Source: Pseudomonadota bacterium (lineage in GTDB: Bacteria; Pseudomonadota; Gammaproteobacteria; Burkholderiales; Burkholderiaceae_C). Taken from it: DNA of 64,000 bases. Position 1 is the first letter of the stretch; the number at the start of each line of letters is the position of its first letter. A program made the position numbers and the translations under genes. The stretch is from assembly GCA_021816585.1 (NCBI GenBank), contig JAKAXL010000006.1, positions 1-64,000 of the forward strand. Direction: 5' to 3'. Positions 8,606 to 18,953 of this stretch are shown here, one piece after another. The notes beneath the pieces were generated by a model that ran no database searches, was not told the origin of the DNA, and saw nothing but the letters and a program-made list of their open reading frames with translations.

Positions 8606-9355
8606 GTGAATCCGCCTTCGGACGACCTTGCCGCTGCCGCGGCCGAGCGGCTGCGGCAGGTGCGCCTTCGCATCGAGCAGGCGGCGCGCGCCGCCGGCCG
8701 CGATGCCTCGCAGGTGCGCCTGCTGGCCGTATCCAAGACCTTCGATGCCGACGCGGTGTCGGCGATGGCCGCCTGCGGGCAGGCCGAGTTCGCAGAGAAC
8801 TACGTGCAGGAGGGGGTCGGGAAGATCGCCGCGCTGCGCCCGCGCTGGCCGTCGCTGTGCTGGCACTTCATCGGTCCGCTGCAGAGCAACAAGACCCGCG
8901 AGGTCGCGCGGCATTTCGACTGGGTGCACAGCGTCGACCGACTGTCGGTGGCGCAGCGGCTGTCGGCGCAGCGCCCGGTGGAGTGCGACGGCAAGCTGCT
9001 GCCGCCGCTGCAGCTGTGCCTGCAGGTCAACATCAGCGGCGAATCCAGCAAGAGCGGCGTGCCGGTGCCGCAGGCGCGGCAGCTGGCGCACGACATCGCG
9101 CGCCTGCCGGGCCTGCGCCTGCGCGGCCTGATGTGCATCCCGGCGCCGGCGCAGGGCCTGGCGGCGCAGCGCGAGCCCTTCGCGCGGCTGCGCGAGCTGC
9201 AGCAGGACCTGGTGGAGTCCGGGCTTGCGCTGGACACGCTGTCGATGGGCATGAGCGCCGACCTGGAGGCCGCGGTGCTCGAGGGAGCGACCATCGTGCG
9301 CGTGGGCAGCGCCTTGTTCGGCGCGCGGGCCGCGCGCGCGCAGCCGCGGCCTTGA
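8606..9355 (+). CDS. yggS: YggS-family pyridoxal-phosphate homeostasis protein
   Basis: This 249-residue PLP-binding protein has the single-domain fold of alanine racemase's N-terminal barrel. The PLP lysine sits in LLAVSKTF, followed by the family-typical …FAENYVQEG…, …WHFIGPLQSNK… and, near the C-terminus, …LSMGMSADLEAA…. YggS proteins control the free PLP pool rather than catalyse a known reaction. I chose the GTG at 8606 because family alignments begin a few residues before the first helix (…ERLRQVRLRIEQA…). It is divergent from pilT. Confidence 0.9.
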   Translation: MNPPSDDLAAAAAERLRQVRLRIEQAARAAGRDASQVRLLAVSKTFDADAVSAMAACGQAEFAENYVQEGVGKIAALRPRWPSLCWHFIGPLQSNKTREVARHFDWVHSVDRLSVAQRLSAQRPVECDGKLLPPLQLCLQVNISGESSKSGVPVPQARQLAHDIARLPGLRLRGLMCIPAPAQGLAAQREPFARLRELQQDLVESGLALDTLSMGMSADLEAAVLEGATIVRVGSALFGARAARAQPRP

Positions 9356-9376
9356 GCCGGGCGCCGCCAGGCGCGA

Positions 9377-9769
9377 TCAGGCGCAGTCGGCGTCGTCGTG
9401 CAGGCGGCGCAGGTCCAGGCCCAGGCCGCGCAAGGCCTGGGCCCAGCGCTGGCGCTGGGTCTCGTCGAGCGCGGCGAGCGACTCGAGCATGCGGCGCCAG
9501 TGCCCCGGCTGCTGCGGCAGCGCGGCGCAGTACAGCAGCTGTTCGCCGCGCTGTACCGCCAGCACCGGAAAATTCTCCGGATCGAAGTCGCCCAGCGCGT
9601 CGGCCTGCCGTTCGACGTCCACCCACAGCCAGCGCGCTCCCGGCAGCACGTCGCGAGCCTGCTGCGCCAGCTGCGCGAAGCCCTGCTGCCAGCCACGGCA
9701 GATTCCGCACCACTGCGCGCACAGGCAGGCCACGGTCCAGTGCGGGGCGGATGGCTGGGCTGCCTGCAT
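9377..9769 (-). CDS. thioredoxin-fold protein with a CGIC active site
   Basis: This 130-residue protein has no signal peptide. A thioredoxin-like pattern spans the first 90 residues: a short strand, then CAQWCGICRGW containing the CxxC pair (CGIC), and later the cis-proline strand NFPVLAV. It is probably a cytoplasmic disulfide reductase or thioredoxin-like redox protein; the substrate is unknown. It ends 21 bp from the convergent yggS and lies 10 bp downstream of ettA on the same strand, so the two may share a transcript. Confidence 0.75.
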   Translation of the reverse strand: MQAAQPSAPHWTVACLCAQWCGICRGWQQGFAQLAQQARDVLPGARWLWVDVERQADALGDFDPENFPVLAVQRGEQLLYCAALPQQPGHWRRMLESLAALDETQRQRWAQALRGLGLDLRRLHDDADCA

Positions 9770-9779
9770 CGCGACGGAC

Positions 9780-11444
<1,665 letters not shown>

Positions 11445-11523
11445 GAATGTGCGTGGGGGAAAAGGCGAAAGTGGAAGGCCGCGCCCGGAGGGCGGTCGCG
11501 GCAGGCGGCATGCTGCCGCGGGT

Positions 11524-12132
11524 TCATCGCGGCACTGTAGCGCAGCAGGGCGTCCCGAAGTCCTGCATCGCGCGCGCGACCTCGCCGTCGCCCAGTTCCT
11601 CGCGCAGCAGAGCGAACATGCGCATATCGTGGTAGGCGCCCTTCCAGAACGCGAACTGGCGCAGCACCGCCTCCTGCGTGAAACCCAGCGCCTGCAGCAC
11701 CCGGATCGAGCGTTGATTGTCCATCGCGGTCAATGCGTTGACGCGATTGAGCTGCTTGCAGGCGAAACCGTAGGCCAGCACCGCCGTGGCCGCTTCGCGC
11801 ATCAGGCCGCGCCCCCAGCAGTCGGCGGACATGTCATAGCCGAACGACGCCATGTTGGTGGTCTGGTCCCAGAAGAACAGGCCGCAGGTGCCGATCATGC
11901 GCAGGCTCTGCGGGTCCAGCAGCGCGAAGCGGTCGTGGTGCTTCAGGAAGAAGTCCAGCACGCGCTGCGCCTGCAGCAGGTCGCCCAGGGTGTCGAGCTC
12001 GTAATGCCGGGTGACCTCGGGCTGGCCGTAGATGCCCAGCAGGCCCGGCGCATCGGTGGACTCGAGCGGGCGCAGCAGCAGGCGCCGGGTGCGCAGGTGG
12101 CGCTTGGCGGGATCGTATTCGAGTACGGACAC
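11524..12132 (-). CDS. GNAT-family N-acetyltransferase, RimJ/RimL-like
   Basis: This 202-residue protein shows the RimJ/RimL pattern: RHLRTRRLLLRPLESTDAP at the start, a central strand …MIGTCGLFFW…, and the acetyl-CoA pyrophosphate loop region (…CWGRGLMREA…). It ends in helices with …NQRSIRVLQALGFTQE…. The family acetylates N-termini of ribosomal proteins or small molecules; the substrate here cannot be predicted. The start is a GTG at 12132. It lies downstream of the Do-type protease gene but is separated from it by an intrinsic terminator. Confidence 0.85.
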   Translation of the reverse strand: MSVLEYDPAKRHLRTRRLLLRPLESTDAPGLLGIYGQPEVTRHYELDTLGDLLQAQRVLDFFLKHHDRFALLDPQSLRMIGTCGLFFWDQTTNMASFGYDMSADCWGRGLMREAATAVLAYGFACKQLNRVNALTAMDNQRSIRVLQALGFTQEAVLRQFAFWKGAYHDMRMFALLREELGDGEVARAMQDFGTPCCATVPR

Positions 12133-12238
12133 GCAGGACTCCAGCGGACGGGCAGGGCGCCGGGAACGCGTCGCGCGCCGAACGCCCCGGGGCGGGCCGC
12201 ATGACGGGCCGCGGCCTCGATGGTAGCTGCGCGACGCG

Positions 12239-12269
12239 AAAAAAAAGCGGCGGGGTCGGACCCCGCCGC
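12239..12269 (-). terminator. intrinsic terminator after the Do-type protease gene
   Basis: A perfect 10-bp stem (12247-12256 with 12260-12269) closes a 3-base loop. On the minus strand it is followed by eight Ts (complement of 12239-12246). It lies about 120 bp beyond the stop codon of the protease gene at 12393 and isolates it from the acetyltransferase gene. Confidence 0.88.
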
Positions 12270-12392
12270 AATCGCTTGCCGCTCGCTTGAGGCCTGGCCG
12301 GGACGACCCGGTCAGGAAGTCCTGGCCGGCGTTGCCGTCGCCGACCGGGAATCGTTGCCCGCCGAGGCGGGACCGTGCGGATCGCCCCGGGC

Positions 12393-13874
12393 TCAGCCCA
12401 GGTCCACCGGCACGAAGATGCGGTTGCTGCCGCGCTGGATCAGCAGCGCGATGGTGTTGCCTGCGCCTTTCAGGATGGAGCGCACCTCGGACACGCTGTC
12501 GACCGGCTTGCCGTCGATCGCCAGCAGGATGTCCCCCGGCTGCACGCCGGCCTGCTCGGCCGGGCCCGTGACGCCCTGCACCAGCAGCCCGCTGTGCACA
12601 TGGGCCTGCGCCTGCTCGTTGGGATTCAGCGGGCGCACCTGCAGTCCCAGGCCGTGGCCGCTGGCGCCGTTGCCGGCGTCGGCCACCAGTGTTCCCTCGG
12701 CGAAGCTGCCCAGCGTCGCATCGATGGTGGTCTGGCGATGGTTGCTCCAGACGCCCAGCTGCACCTTCTGGCCCGGACGCATCAGCCCGATCATCATCGG
12801 CAGGTCGGAGGAGTCATTGACCGGCTGGCCGTTGACGCTGAGGATGATGTCCCCGGCCTTCAGGCCCGCCTTGGCCGCCGGGCTGCCGTCGGTGACCTGT
12901 GCCACCAGCGCGCCGCGCGGGGTCTGCAGCCCGAAGGAATTGGCCAGCTGCTGGGTCACCGTCTGCACCGCGATGCCGAGCTTGGCGTGCTGCACATGGC
13001 CGTGCTCGATGATCTGGCGCGCCACCGATTCGGCGACGTTGATCGGAATCGCGAACGACAGCCCCTCGAAGGCTCCGGTCTGCGTGAAGATCTGCGAATT
13101 GATGCCGACCACGTCACCCTGCGTGTCGAACAGCGGGCCGCCCGAGTTGCCCGGGTTCACCGCGACGTCGGTCTGGATGAACGGCACCATGCTGTCGTCG
13201 GGCAGTGCGCGGCTCTTGGCGCTGACGATGCCGGCGGTGACCGTGTTGTAGAAGCCGTAGGGCGAGCCGATGGCCAGCACCCAGTCGCCGGGCTCGAGCG
13301 TGGCCGGGTTGCCGATGCGCACCGTCGGCAGCCCGGTGGCGGGAATCTTCAGCACCGCGATGTCGGTCTTCGTGTCGGTGCCCAGCACCGTGGCCTTGTA
13401 GCTGCGGTGGTTGGTCAGCGTGACCGTCACCGACTTGGCGCCCTTGACGACGTGCGCGTTGGTCAGCACCAGGCCGTCGGAGCTGATGATGAAGCCCGAG
13501 CCGAGTCCCTCGGTGGGAACCTGGTGCGGCGTCTGCCCCTGGAACTGCTGGAAGAACTGGAAGAACGGCGAATCGCGCAGTTGCGGCGGCACCTGCGACA
13601 GGTCCGGGCCGCTGGTCGTCGTGGTCAAGCCGCGCACGTTGATGTGCACCACGGTGGGGCCGAAGCGCTGGACGATCGACGAGAAGTTCGGCCCCCCGAC
13701 GGCGTTGGTCTGTCCCAGCGCAGCCGGCGGGTTGTTGAACAGCGGCAGGCTCTTGTGGTCGAGCTTGACCGGCGGCGGGCTGCCGGCGGCATAGCTGACT
13801 TGGTAGAGCGCGAAGCCGCCGGTGGCGACCGCGGCACAGACCGCGATCGCGGCCACGAGCTTGGAATTCTTCAT
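12393..13874 (-). CDS. Do/DegP-family periplasmic serine endoprotease
   Basis: This 493-residue HtrA protease performs protein quality control in the envelope. A cleavable signal or anchor segment occupies residues 1-30. The trypsin-like domain has catalytic His141 (NAHVVKG), Asp171 (TKTDIAVLK) and Ser244 (NPGNSGG). Two PDZ domains follow (about 305-385 and 410-490). Architecture fits DegP/DegQ/MucD; which paralogue it is cannot be decided. The ATG at 13874 directly precedes a typical lysine-then-hydrophobic signal. A longer frame upstream overlaps an intergenic region with repeats and lacks protease similarity. It is divergent from a SIMPL-domain gene. Confidence 0.92.
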   Translation of the reverse strand: MKNSKLVAAIAVCAAVATGGFALYQVSYAAGSPPPVKLDHKSLPLFNNPPAALGQTNAVGGPNFSSIVQRFGPTVVHINVRGLTTTTSGPDLSQVPPQLRDSPFFQFFQQFQGQTPHQVPTEGLGSGFIISSDGLVLTNAHVVKGAKSVTVTLTNHRSYKATVLGTDTKTDIAVLKIPATGLPTVRIGNPATLEPGDWVLAIGSPYGFYNTVTAGIVSAKSRALPDDSMVPFIQTDVAVNPGNSGGPLFDTQGDVVGINSQIFTQTGAFEGLSFAIPINVAESVARQIIEHGHVQHAKLGIAVQTVTQQLANSFGLQTPRGALVAQVTDGSPAAKAGLKAGDIILSVNGQPVNDSSDLPMMIGLMRPGQKVQLGVWSNHRQTTIDATLGSFAEGTLVADAGNGASGHGLGLQVRPLNPNEQAQAHVHSGLLVQGVTGPAEQAGVQPGDILLAIDGKPVDSVSEVRSILKGAGNTIALLIQRGSNRIFVPVDLG

Positions 13875-13948
13875 GGTGTGTTGGCTCCTGATGTGCAATC
13901 CAGGGGAATCGGTCCGACAGGCTGCATGATCCGCCCCCGTTCTTAGGG

Positions 13949-14074
13949 CGGGCTTAAGACCCGCCGCGCTCTCGGGAAAGCTGCAGGGTACACGCTGCGA
14001 TCCGGTTCCGCGGGGCACCGGCTGCGCACCGCTTCGGTCGGGCTTAGACCCCGGCAGGCTTGCGGGAAGTGTTG
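13949..14074. repeat. imperfect direct repeat in the protease/SIMPL divergent region
   Basis: Two related segments of about 35 bp start at 13949 and 14039. Both begin CGGGCTT(A)AGACCC and both contain …GCT..CGGGAA… about 20 bases later. The first copy is also an inverted repeat, GGCGGG (13947-13952) with CCCGCC (13960-13965). Placed between two divergent envelope-stress-type genes, they could be regulator sites or a degenerate repetitive element. I could not match either to a known motif. Confidence 0.45.
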
Positions 14075-14155
14075 AAGCCGCCCGGGCGACTGGCGTAGGG
14101 TTGGGGCGCTGCATCGCTTCACGGCGCCGACGCGCCCCGACCAGGAGTTCCCGAT

Positions 14156-14947
14156 ATGCCCGAGACCGCAATGATTCCCCGGATATCGCGCAGGTTGCGC
14201 ATGGCCCGCCGCGCGTTGCTGCTGGCAGGGCTGGCGACCGCGCTTCCCGTGCTGGCCGTGACGCTGCCGATGCTGCTTCCCACGGCCTCGGCCGAGCCCG
14301 CGCTCCCCCCGTCCGGGGTGCTGCAACTCGAAGCCCGCGCCAGCGCCGACGTGACGCCCGACCGTACCGTGGCGACGCTGGCCGCGGTCGCCCAGGGCAG
14401 CGACATCGCCAAGCTCAATGCGCAGGTCGCGAAGACCCTCGACGAGGCGCTGCGCCGGGCCCGCGCGGCGCCCGGGGTGCAGGCGGGCACCGGCAGCGTC
14501 GGCACCGTGCCGCGCTGGCGCGACAGCGGCGGCACGATGCGCCAGGACGGCTGGACCGTGACCGCGGTGCTGACCTTGCGCGCGGCCGATGCGCAGGCGC
14601 TGTCGGGCTTGCTCGGCGAACTCGGCGGCACCCTGCAGCTGCAGTCGGTGCAGGCCGAGATGTCGGCGGCGCAGCGCCAGCACGAACTCGAGCAGCTGAG
14701 CGCGCGTGCCATCGCCGCGTTTCGCGCGCGAGCCCAGGCCGCCGCGCGCGACTTCGGCTACGCCGGCTATACGCTGGGGCAGGTGCAGCTCAGCGGCTTG
14801 CAGGGCAGCGAGCCGCAGCCGCAGCCGCGCCCGCTGCTGCGGCAGGTGCTGAACGCGCAGCCGATGGTGCAGCCGGCGATCGCCGTGCAGCCCGGCGGGC
14901 AGGAGGTCGGCGTCAGCGTCAGCGGCACCGTGCAGCTCGAGCGTTGA
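14156..14947 (+). CDS. periplasmic SIMPL-domain (DUF541) protein
   Basis: This 263-residue protein has an N-terminal signal peptide (hydrophobic stretch about 19-42, cleavage probably after TASA). It is followed by one SIMPL/DUF541 domain beginning …GVLQLEARASADVTPDRTVATLAA…, which is the family signature. The domain forms oligomeric barrels in the periplasm and has no agreed function; some members respond to oxidative or envelope stress. A second ATG at 14171 is an equally possible start. It is divergent from the Do-type protease. Confidence 0.85.
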   Translation: MPETAMIPRISRRLRMARRALLLAGLATALPVLAVTLPMLLPTASAEPALPPSGVLQLEARASADVTPDRTVATLAAVAQGSDIAKLNAQVAKTLDEALRRARAAPGVQAGTGSVGTVPRWRDSGGTMRQDGWTVTAVLTLRAADAQALSGLLGELGGTLQLQSVQAEMSAAQRQHELEQLSARAIAAFRARAQAAARDFGYAGYTLGQVQLSGLQGSEPQPQPRPLLRQVLNAQPMVQPAIAVQPGGQEVGVSVSGTVQLER

Positions 14948-14998
14948 GGCGGCGTAGCTGCGCGCGGCGTGTGCGCCGCCCTCGCAGGCGGTTCGCGA

Positions 14999-16231
14999 TC
15001 AGGCCGCGCCGGCGCGCGCCGCGCTGCGCGGCAGCGCGGCCTTCGGCGCGTGCAGGTCGGGCAGCAGCGCCGCCAGCAGCCCGATCAACGGCAGGAAGGA
15101 GCAGACCTTGTACACGCCGACGATGCCGATCAGGTCGGCCAGCTGGCCCAGCGCGGCAGCGCCGATCCCGCCCAGCCCGAAGGCCAGCCCGAAGAACAGG
15201 CCGGACACCGCGCCCACCTTGCCGGGCATCAGCTCCTGCGCGTAGACCACCATGGCCGGGAAGGCCGATGCCAGCACGAAGCCGATGATCGCGGTCAGCA
15301 GCGCCGAGGTCTCGAGCCCGACGTAGGGCAGCGCCAGCGTGAACGGCGCCACCCCCAGGATCGACACCCAGATCACGCGCTTGCGCCCGATGCGGTCGCC
15401 GATCGGGCCGCCCAGCAGCGTCCCCGCGGCGACCGCGGCGAGGAAGATGAACAGGTGCAGCTGGGCGTCGCGCACGTCGATGGCGAAGCGCTTTTGCAGG
15501 AAGAAGATCAGGTAGGTGTTGATCGACGCCAGGTAGAAGAACTTGGAGAACACCAGCGCCAGCAGCACCGCCATCGTGCGCCGCACCACCGCGGGCTCGT
15601 GGGTCTGCACCGGGTGGGCCGCGGCGCGCTTGCGCGCCCCGCTGATGTGGTGGCTGGCCCAGCGTCCGACCAGCGCCAGCACCACCATGCCCAGCAGGGC
15701 GGCGGCCGAGAACCAGGCGATCGAGCGCTGGCCGTGGCTGACGATGATCGCGGCGGCCAGCAGCGGGCCCAGCGCACTGCCGGCGTTTCCCCCGACCTGG
15801 AAGATGGACTGTGCCAGGCCGTGACGCCCGCCCGAGGCCATGCGCGCGACCCGCGAGGACTCCGGATGGAAGATCGACGAACCCATGCCCACGCAGGAGG
15901 CGGCCATCAGCACATGCGGGAAACTGTCGGCACGCGACAGCAGCAGCAGTCCGATGAAGGTGAAGCCCATGCCCAGCGACAGGGAGTAGGGGCGCGGCTT
16001 GCGGTCGGTGTACAGGCCGACCAGCGGCTGCAGGATCGATGCGGTGATCTGGTAGGTCAGCGTGATCAGGCCGATCTGGCCGAAGCTCAGGTGCAGGTTG
16101 CCCTTGAGCAGCGGATAGATGGCCAGCATCAACGACTGCATCATGTCGTTGAGCAGATGCGAAAGGCTGATGGCGCCGAGCACGGAAAAGCGCGTGCCCT
16201 GGATGGCGCCTGCGGCGTCGGACTGGGACAT
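14999..16231 (-). CDS. MFS exporter of the fosmidomycin-resistance (Fsr) family
   Basis: This 410-residue major-facilitator protein has about twelve hydrophobic segments. The N-terminal …ISLSHLLNDMMQSLMLAIYP… and the loop …GLYTDRKPRPYSL… are typical of Fsr. The second half contains the repeated MFS loop …GPIGDRIGRKRVIW…. Family members export fosmidomycin and other small compounds; the physiological substrate is unknown. It is downstream of the PfkB kinase gene on the same strand, 117 bp away. Confidence 0.85.
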   Translation of the reverse strand: MSQSDAAGAIQGTRFSVLGAISLSHLLNDMMQSLMLAIYPLLKGNLHLSFGQIGLITLTYQITASILQPLVGLYTDRKPRPYSLSLGMGFTFIGLLLLSRADSFPHVLMAASCVGMGSSIFHPESSRVARMASGGRHGLAQSIFQVGGNAGSALGPLLAAAIIVSHGQRSIAWFSAAALLGMVVLALVGRWASHHISGARKRAAAHPVQTHEPAVVRRTMAVLLALVFSKFFYLASINTYLIFFLQKRFAIDVRDAQLHLFIFLAAVAAGTLLGGPIGDRIGRKRVIWVSILGVAPFTLALPYVGLETSALLTAIIGFVLASAFPAMVVYAQELMPGKVGAVSGLFFGLAFGLGGIGAAALGQLADLIGIVGVYKVCSFLPLIGLLAALLPDLHAPKAALPRSAARAGAA

Positions 16232-16348
16232 TCGGGGGCGTGGGAATGGGGACGGATGCCGCCGCGCACGCGGCGGCGGACCAGAACGAAGACTGTACGC
16301 GCTGCGCGGTTTTCCTGCCGGAGGCGCCCCCGCGCCGCGGCGCGCGAC

Positions 16349-17296
16349 TCAGGCGGCGCGCGCGGGCGCGGCGCAACCGTAGGCGCTGCCGTAGTCCTGC
16401 AGCAATTGCTCGAGGCTGGCGGTATGGTTCTGCGGGCCGCTGCAGGCCACCTTGCGCGCGCCCAGCACGTTGCCGAGGCGGCACGCGTCGAGCAGTTGCC
16501 AGCCCTGTTCGAGGGCCCACAGCAAGGCGCCGCGGAACGCATCGCCGCAGCCGGTGGGGTCGACCAGGCGCTCGGCCGCGAGTCCGGCCACGCGCGTGCA
16601 GTTGCCCTGCTCGTACACATCGCAACCCTGCGCGCCGCGGGTCACGACCAGCCCGCGCAGCTGCGCGGCGATCCGCTCGAGCTGCCAGCCGGTGCGTTCG
16701 GCCAGCATCGCCGCCTCGTAATCGTTGACCACGACCCAGGTGGCCTGCTCGATGAAGCGGCGAAGCTCGTCGCCGTCGAACATCGGCAGTCCCTGGCCCG
16801 GGTCGAACACGAAGGGCAGCTGCGCCTGCGCCATCTGCCGCGCATGCTCGAGCATCGCCTGGCGCCCGTCCGGGGCGACGATGCCCAGCCGCAGGCCCGG
16901 CAGCCGCGGCACCGGCTGGGTGTGCGCGAGCTGCATCGCACCGGGGTGGAACGAGGTGATCTGGTTGTCGTCGCGGTCGGTGATGATGTGCGCCTGCGCC
17001 GTGTGGCTGCCCGGGACCACGCGCACGTGCCGGCGCGAGATGCCCAGCTCGTCGAAGCGGCGTTCGTAGTCCGCGCCGTCCTCGCCCAGCGCGGCCAGCA
17101 CCACCGGCTCGCCGCCGAGCAATTTGTAGGTGTAGGCGATGTTGCCGGCGCAACCGCCGAAGTCGCGACGCAGGCTCGGCACCAGGAACGACACGTTGAG
17201 CACGTGGATCTTGCCGGGCAGGATGTGCTCGGCGAAGCGGCCTTCGAAGGTGGTGATGGTGTCGAAGGCGAGCGAGCCGCAGATCAGGCAGGACAT
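16349..17296 (-). CDS. PfkB-family carbohydrate/adenosine kinase
   Basis: This 315-residue ribokinase-fold enzyme has the first PfkB signature near …FGGCAGNIAYTYKLLGG… and the ATP/anion-hole motif DPTGCGDAFRGA with the catalytic Asp. Proteobacterial relatives with this N-terminus (…DTITTFEGRF…) are usually called adenosine kinase. The phosphate acceptor cannot be proved from the sequence. It stands alone between tpx and the MFS exporter gene. Confidence 0.85.
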   Translation of the reverse strand: MSCLICGSLAFDTITTFEGRFAEHILPGKIHVLNVSFLVPSLRRDFGGCAGNIAYTYKLLGGEPVVLAALGEDGADYERRFDELGISRRHVRVVPGSHTAQAHIITDRDDNQITSFHPGAMQLAHTQPVPRLPGLRLGIVAPDGRQAMLEHARQMAQAQLPFVFDPGQGLPMFDGDELRRFIEQATWVVVNDYEAAMLAERTGWQLERIAAQLRGLVVTRGAQGCDVYEQGNCTRVAGLAAERLVDPTGCGDAFRGALLWALEQGWQLLDACRLGNVLGARKVACSGPQNHTASLEQLLQDYGSAYGCAAPARAA

Positions 17297-17359
17297 GGGG
17301 CGAGGGAGTATGGGTGACGGGATCAGGCGGACTTTAGCGCGTATCCCGCCGCACGCCCG

Positions 17360-17860
17360 TCAAGCCAGCGCTGCGATCGCCGCCGAGTAATCCGGTTCCT
17401 GTGCGATTTCGGGAACGAGTTCGCTGTGCAGGACCTGGTCGTTCTCGTCCAGCACGACCACCGCGCGCGCGGTCAGCCCGCGCAGCGGGCCGTTGCTCAT
17501 GTTGACGCCCCAGTCGTTCAGGAAGCCCGGGTTGCGGAAGGTCGACAGCGTGACCACGTTGTCCAGGCCCTCGACGCTGCAGAAGCGGCTGGCGCCGAAG
17601 GGCAGGTCGGCGGAGACCACCAGCACCACGGTGTTGGCCAGCGAGCCGGCCTGCTGGTTGAAGTGGCGGGTCGACTGCGCGCAGGTGGGCGTGTCCAGCG
17701 ACGGCACGATGTTGAGCACCTTGCGCTTGCCGGCCCAGGCGTCCAGGCCGACATCGGCCAGGCTCTTGTCGGTCAGGCGCAGCGCGGGCGCCTTGCTGCC
17801 GGGACGCGGCAGCGTGCCCTGGACGTCGATCGGGGTGCCGCGCAAGGTGATCTGGGCCAT
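17360..17860 (-). CDS. tpx: lipid-hydroperoxide-specific thiol peroxidase
   Basis: This 166-residue atypical 2-Cys peroxiredoxin reduces H2O2 and alkyl hydroperoxides with thioredoxin. Peroxidatic Cys60 lies in PSLDTPTC and resolving Cys94 in ASRFCSVEG, matching the E. coli Tpx cysteines. I chose the ATG at 17860 because it begins at the family N-terminus and follows a CAGGAG-type ribosome-binding site. A longer frame upstream has no similarity. Confidence 0.95.
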   Translation of the reverse strand: MAQITLRGTPIDVQGTLPRPGSKAPALRLTDKSLADVGLDAWAGKRKVLNIVPSLDTPTCAQSTRHFNQQAGSLANTVVLVVSADLPFGASRFCSVEGLDNVVTLSTFRNPGFLNDWGVNMSNGPLRGLTARAVVVLDENDQVLHSELVPEIAQEPDYSAAIAALA

Positions 17861-18033
17861 CGGGTCGGTCTCCTGGAGTGTTCGTCGTGAAGTGCCGACG
17901 GATGCCGGCTCGAAGCGCCGCGGCGGTGCGGCGTGAACGGATCCGAGCATGCTAGTGAGTCGCCAGCGCCGGTGAGGGCGGCCGCAAAAGGCCCTTCAAC
18001 TCATGTGGGAAACAGCGGCGCCACCCGGGGCGG

Positions 18034-18447
18034 TCAGGCCGTCCACGGATCCAGCACCAGCAGATCCGGGTGCCGGAAATCCCTGAGGTTGCGCGTCACC
18101 AGCGTCAGCCCATGGGTCAATGCGGTCGCGGCGAGCAGACTGTCGATGGCCGGCAGGGGACGACCCGCCTGGGCCAGCAGCCGCCCCCAGCGCTGCGCGA
18201 CGGGCGCATCCACCGGCAGGATGCGACCCGCGAAGTAGGCGGGCAACTCGCTGTCCATCCAGTCCAGCAGGCGGCGCCTGCGAGGTCCTTCCGGCAAGCC
18301 CTCGATGCCCTTGCGCAACTCGCCCAGCGTGAGGACGGACAGGTACAGGGTCGTGGCGGGCCGATCGGCCATCCAGCGCAGGACATGGGCGTGCGGGTCG
18401 CGCCGCCGCAGTTCCGACAGCACGTTGGTGTCGATGAGGTAGCTCAA
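18034..18447 (-). CDS. PIN-domain toxin, VapC/FitB type
   Basis: This 137-residue putative ribonuclease has the PIN signature: acidic residues in YLIDTNVLSELRR at the N-terminus, a central LGELRKGIE, PAIDSLLAATA, and RNLRDF near the end. These supply the conserved metal-binding Asp/Glu set. YLIDTNVLSE and the C-terminal RNxxDF are typical of the FitB subgroup. Its start overlaps the antitoxin stop by 4 bases (18444-18447), the usual translational coupling of type II toxin-antitoxin pairs. Both genes look intact. Confidence 0.92.
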   Translation of the reverse strand: MSYLIDTNVLSELRRRDPHAHVLRWMADRPATTLYLSVLTLGELRKGIEGLPEGPRRRRLLDWMDSELPAYFAGRILPVDAPVAQRWGRLLAQAGRPLPAIDSLLAATALTHGLTLVTRNLRDFRHPDLLVLDPWTA

Positions 18448-18695
18448 AGCGTCACGTCACGGGTGAGGCTCGTGTCTCGCGAGAGATCGATATCGTCCGC
18501 ACCGAACAGCGGCGAGCGGCGCATGAAGTCGACCAGCGATTGTCCCGCGCCGGTGATGCGCTCGTACTCGGCCGCGGACACCACCACGGCCACTTCACGG
18601 CCATGCCAGGTGATGGCCTGCGGGCCGCCGTGCTCGGTCTGCCGGACCAGCTCGGACAGGTGGGCCTTCGCCTCCTGGATCTGCCAGGCACGCAT
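18444..18695 (-). CDS. Phd/YefM-type antitoxin
   Basis: This 83-residue protein begins MRAWQIQEAKAHLSELV, the Phd/YefM DNA-binding fold, followed by …AITWHGREVAVVVSAAEYERI…. The acidic C-terminal tail should wrap the toxin. It neutralises the downstream PIN toxin and represses the operon. The perfect palindrome 8 bp upstream of its start is the probable operator. I chose the ATG at 18695; the open frame above it runs into the tRNA. Confidence 0.93.
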   Translation of the reverse strand: MRAWQIQEAKAHLSELVRQTEHGGPQAITWHGREVAVVVSAAEYERITGAGQSLVDFMRRSPLFGADDIDLSRDTSLTRDVTL

Positions 18696-18703
18696 GCAAA
18701 CTC

Positions 18704-18728
18704 CAATCTGACCAGAATAGTCAGATTG
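18704..18728 (-). promoter_or_regulatory. palindromic operator of the toxin-antitoxin operon
   Basis: CAATCTGAC (18704-18712) and GTCAGATTG (18720-18728) form a perfect 9-bp inverted repeat with a 7-base spacer. It ends 8 bp before the antitoxin start codon, so it covers the expected promoter and ribosome-binding region. Its AT-rich content stands out from its surroundings. Type II antitoxins of the Phd family bind such sites to autoregulate. Confidence 0.82.
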
Positions 18729-18775
18729 TATCCGGCCTGCCGCGGTCCGCCGACCCACGAACGAAAAGCCGAACG

Positions 18776-18803
18776 AAAAAAAGCCAGGCGAAACGCCTGG
18801 CTT
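18776..18803 (-). terminator. intrinsic terminator after tRNA-Ala
   Basis: A perfect 10-bp stem (18781-18790 with 18794-18803, loop AAA) has a run of As at 18776-18782, which is a U-tract on the minus strand. It lies 10 bp beyond the 3' end of the tRNA. Confidence 0.88.
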
Positions 18804-18812
18804 CCGGATCGG

Positions 18813-18888
<76 letters not shown>

Positions 18889-18899
18889 GAAGAAGGAAA

Positions 18900-18905
18900 A
18901 TCATA
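18900..18905 (-). promoter_or_regulatory. probable -10 element of the tRNA-Ala promoter
   Basis: On the minus strand TATGAT stands 11 bases before the first tRNA base, inside the only AT-rich stretch of the gap. The -35 element (TTCCAG at 17-bp spacing) is weak. Confidence 0.5.
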
Positions 18906-18953
18906 CAACATGCCCGGGCGTCCTGGAAGCCCCGGCGCAGCCTTCGAGCGCGA

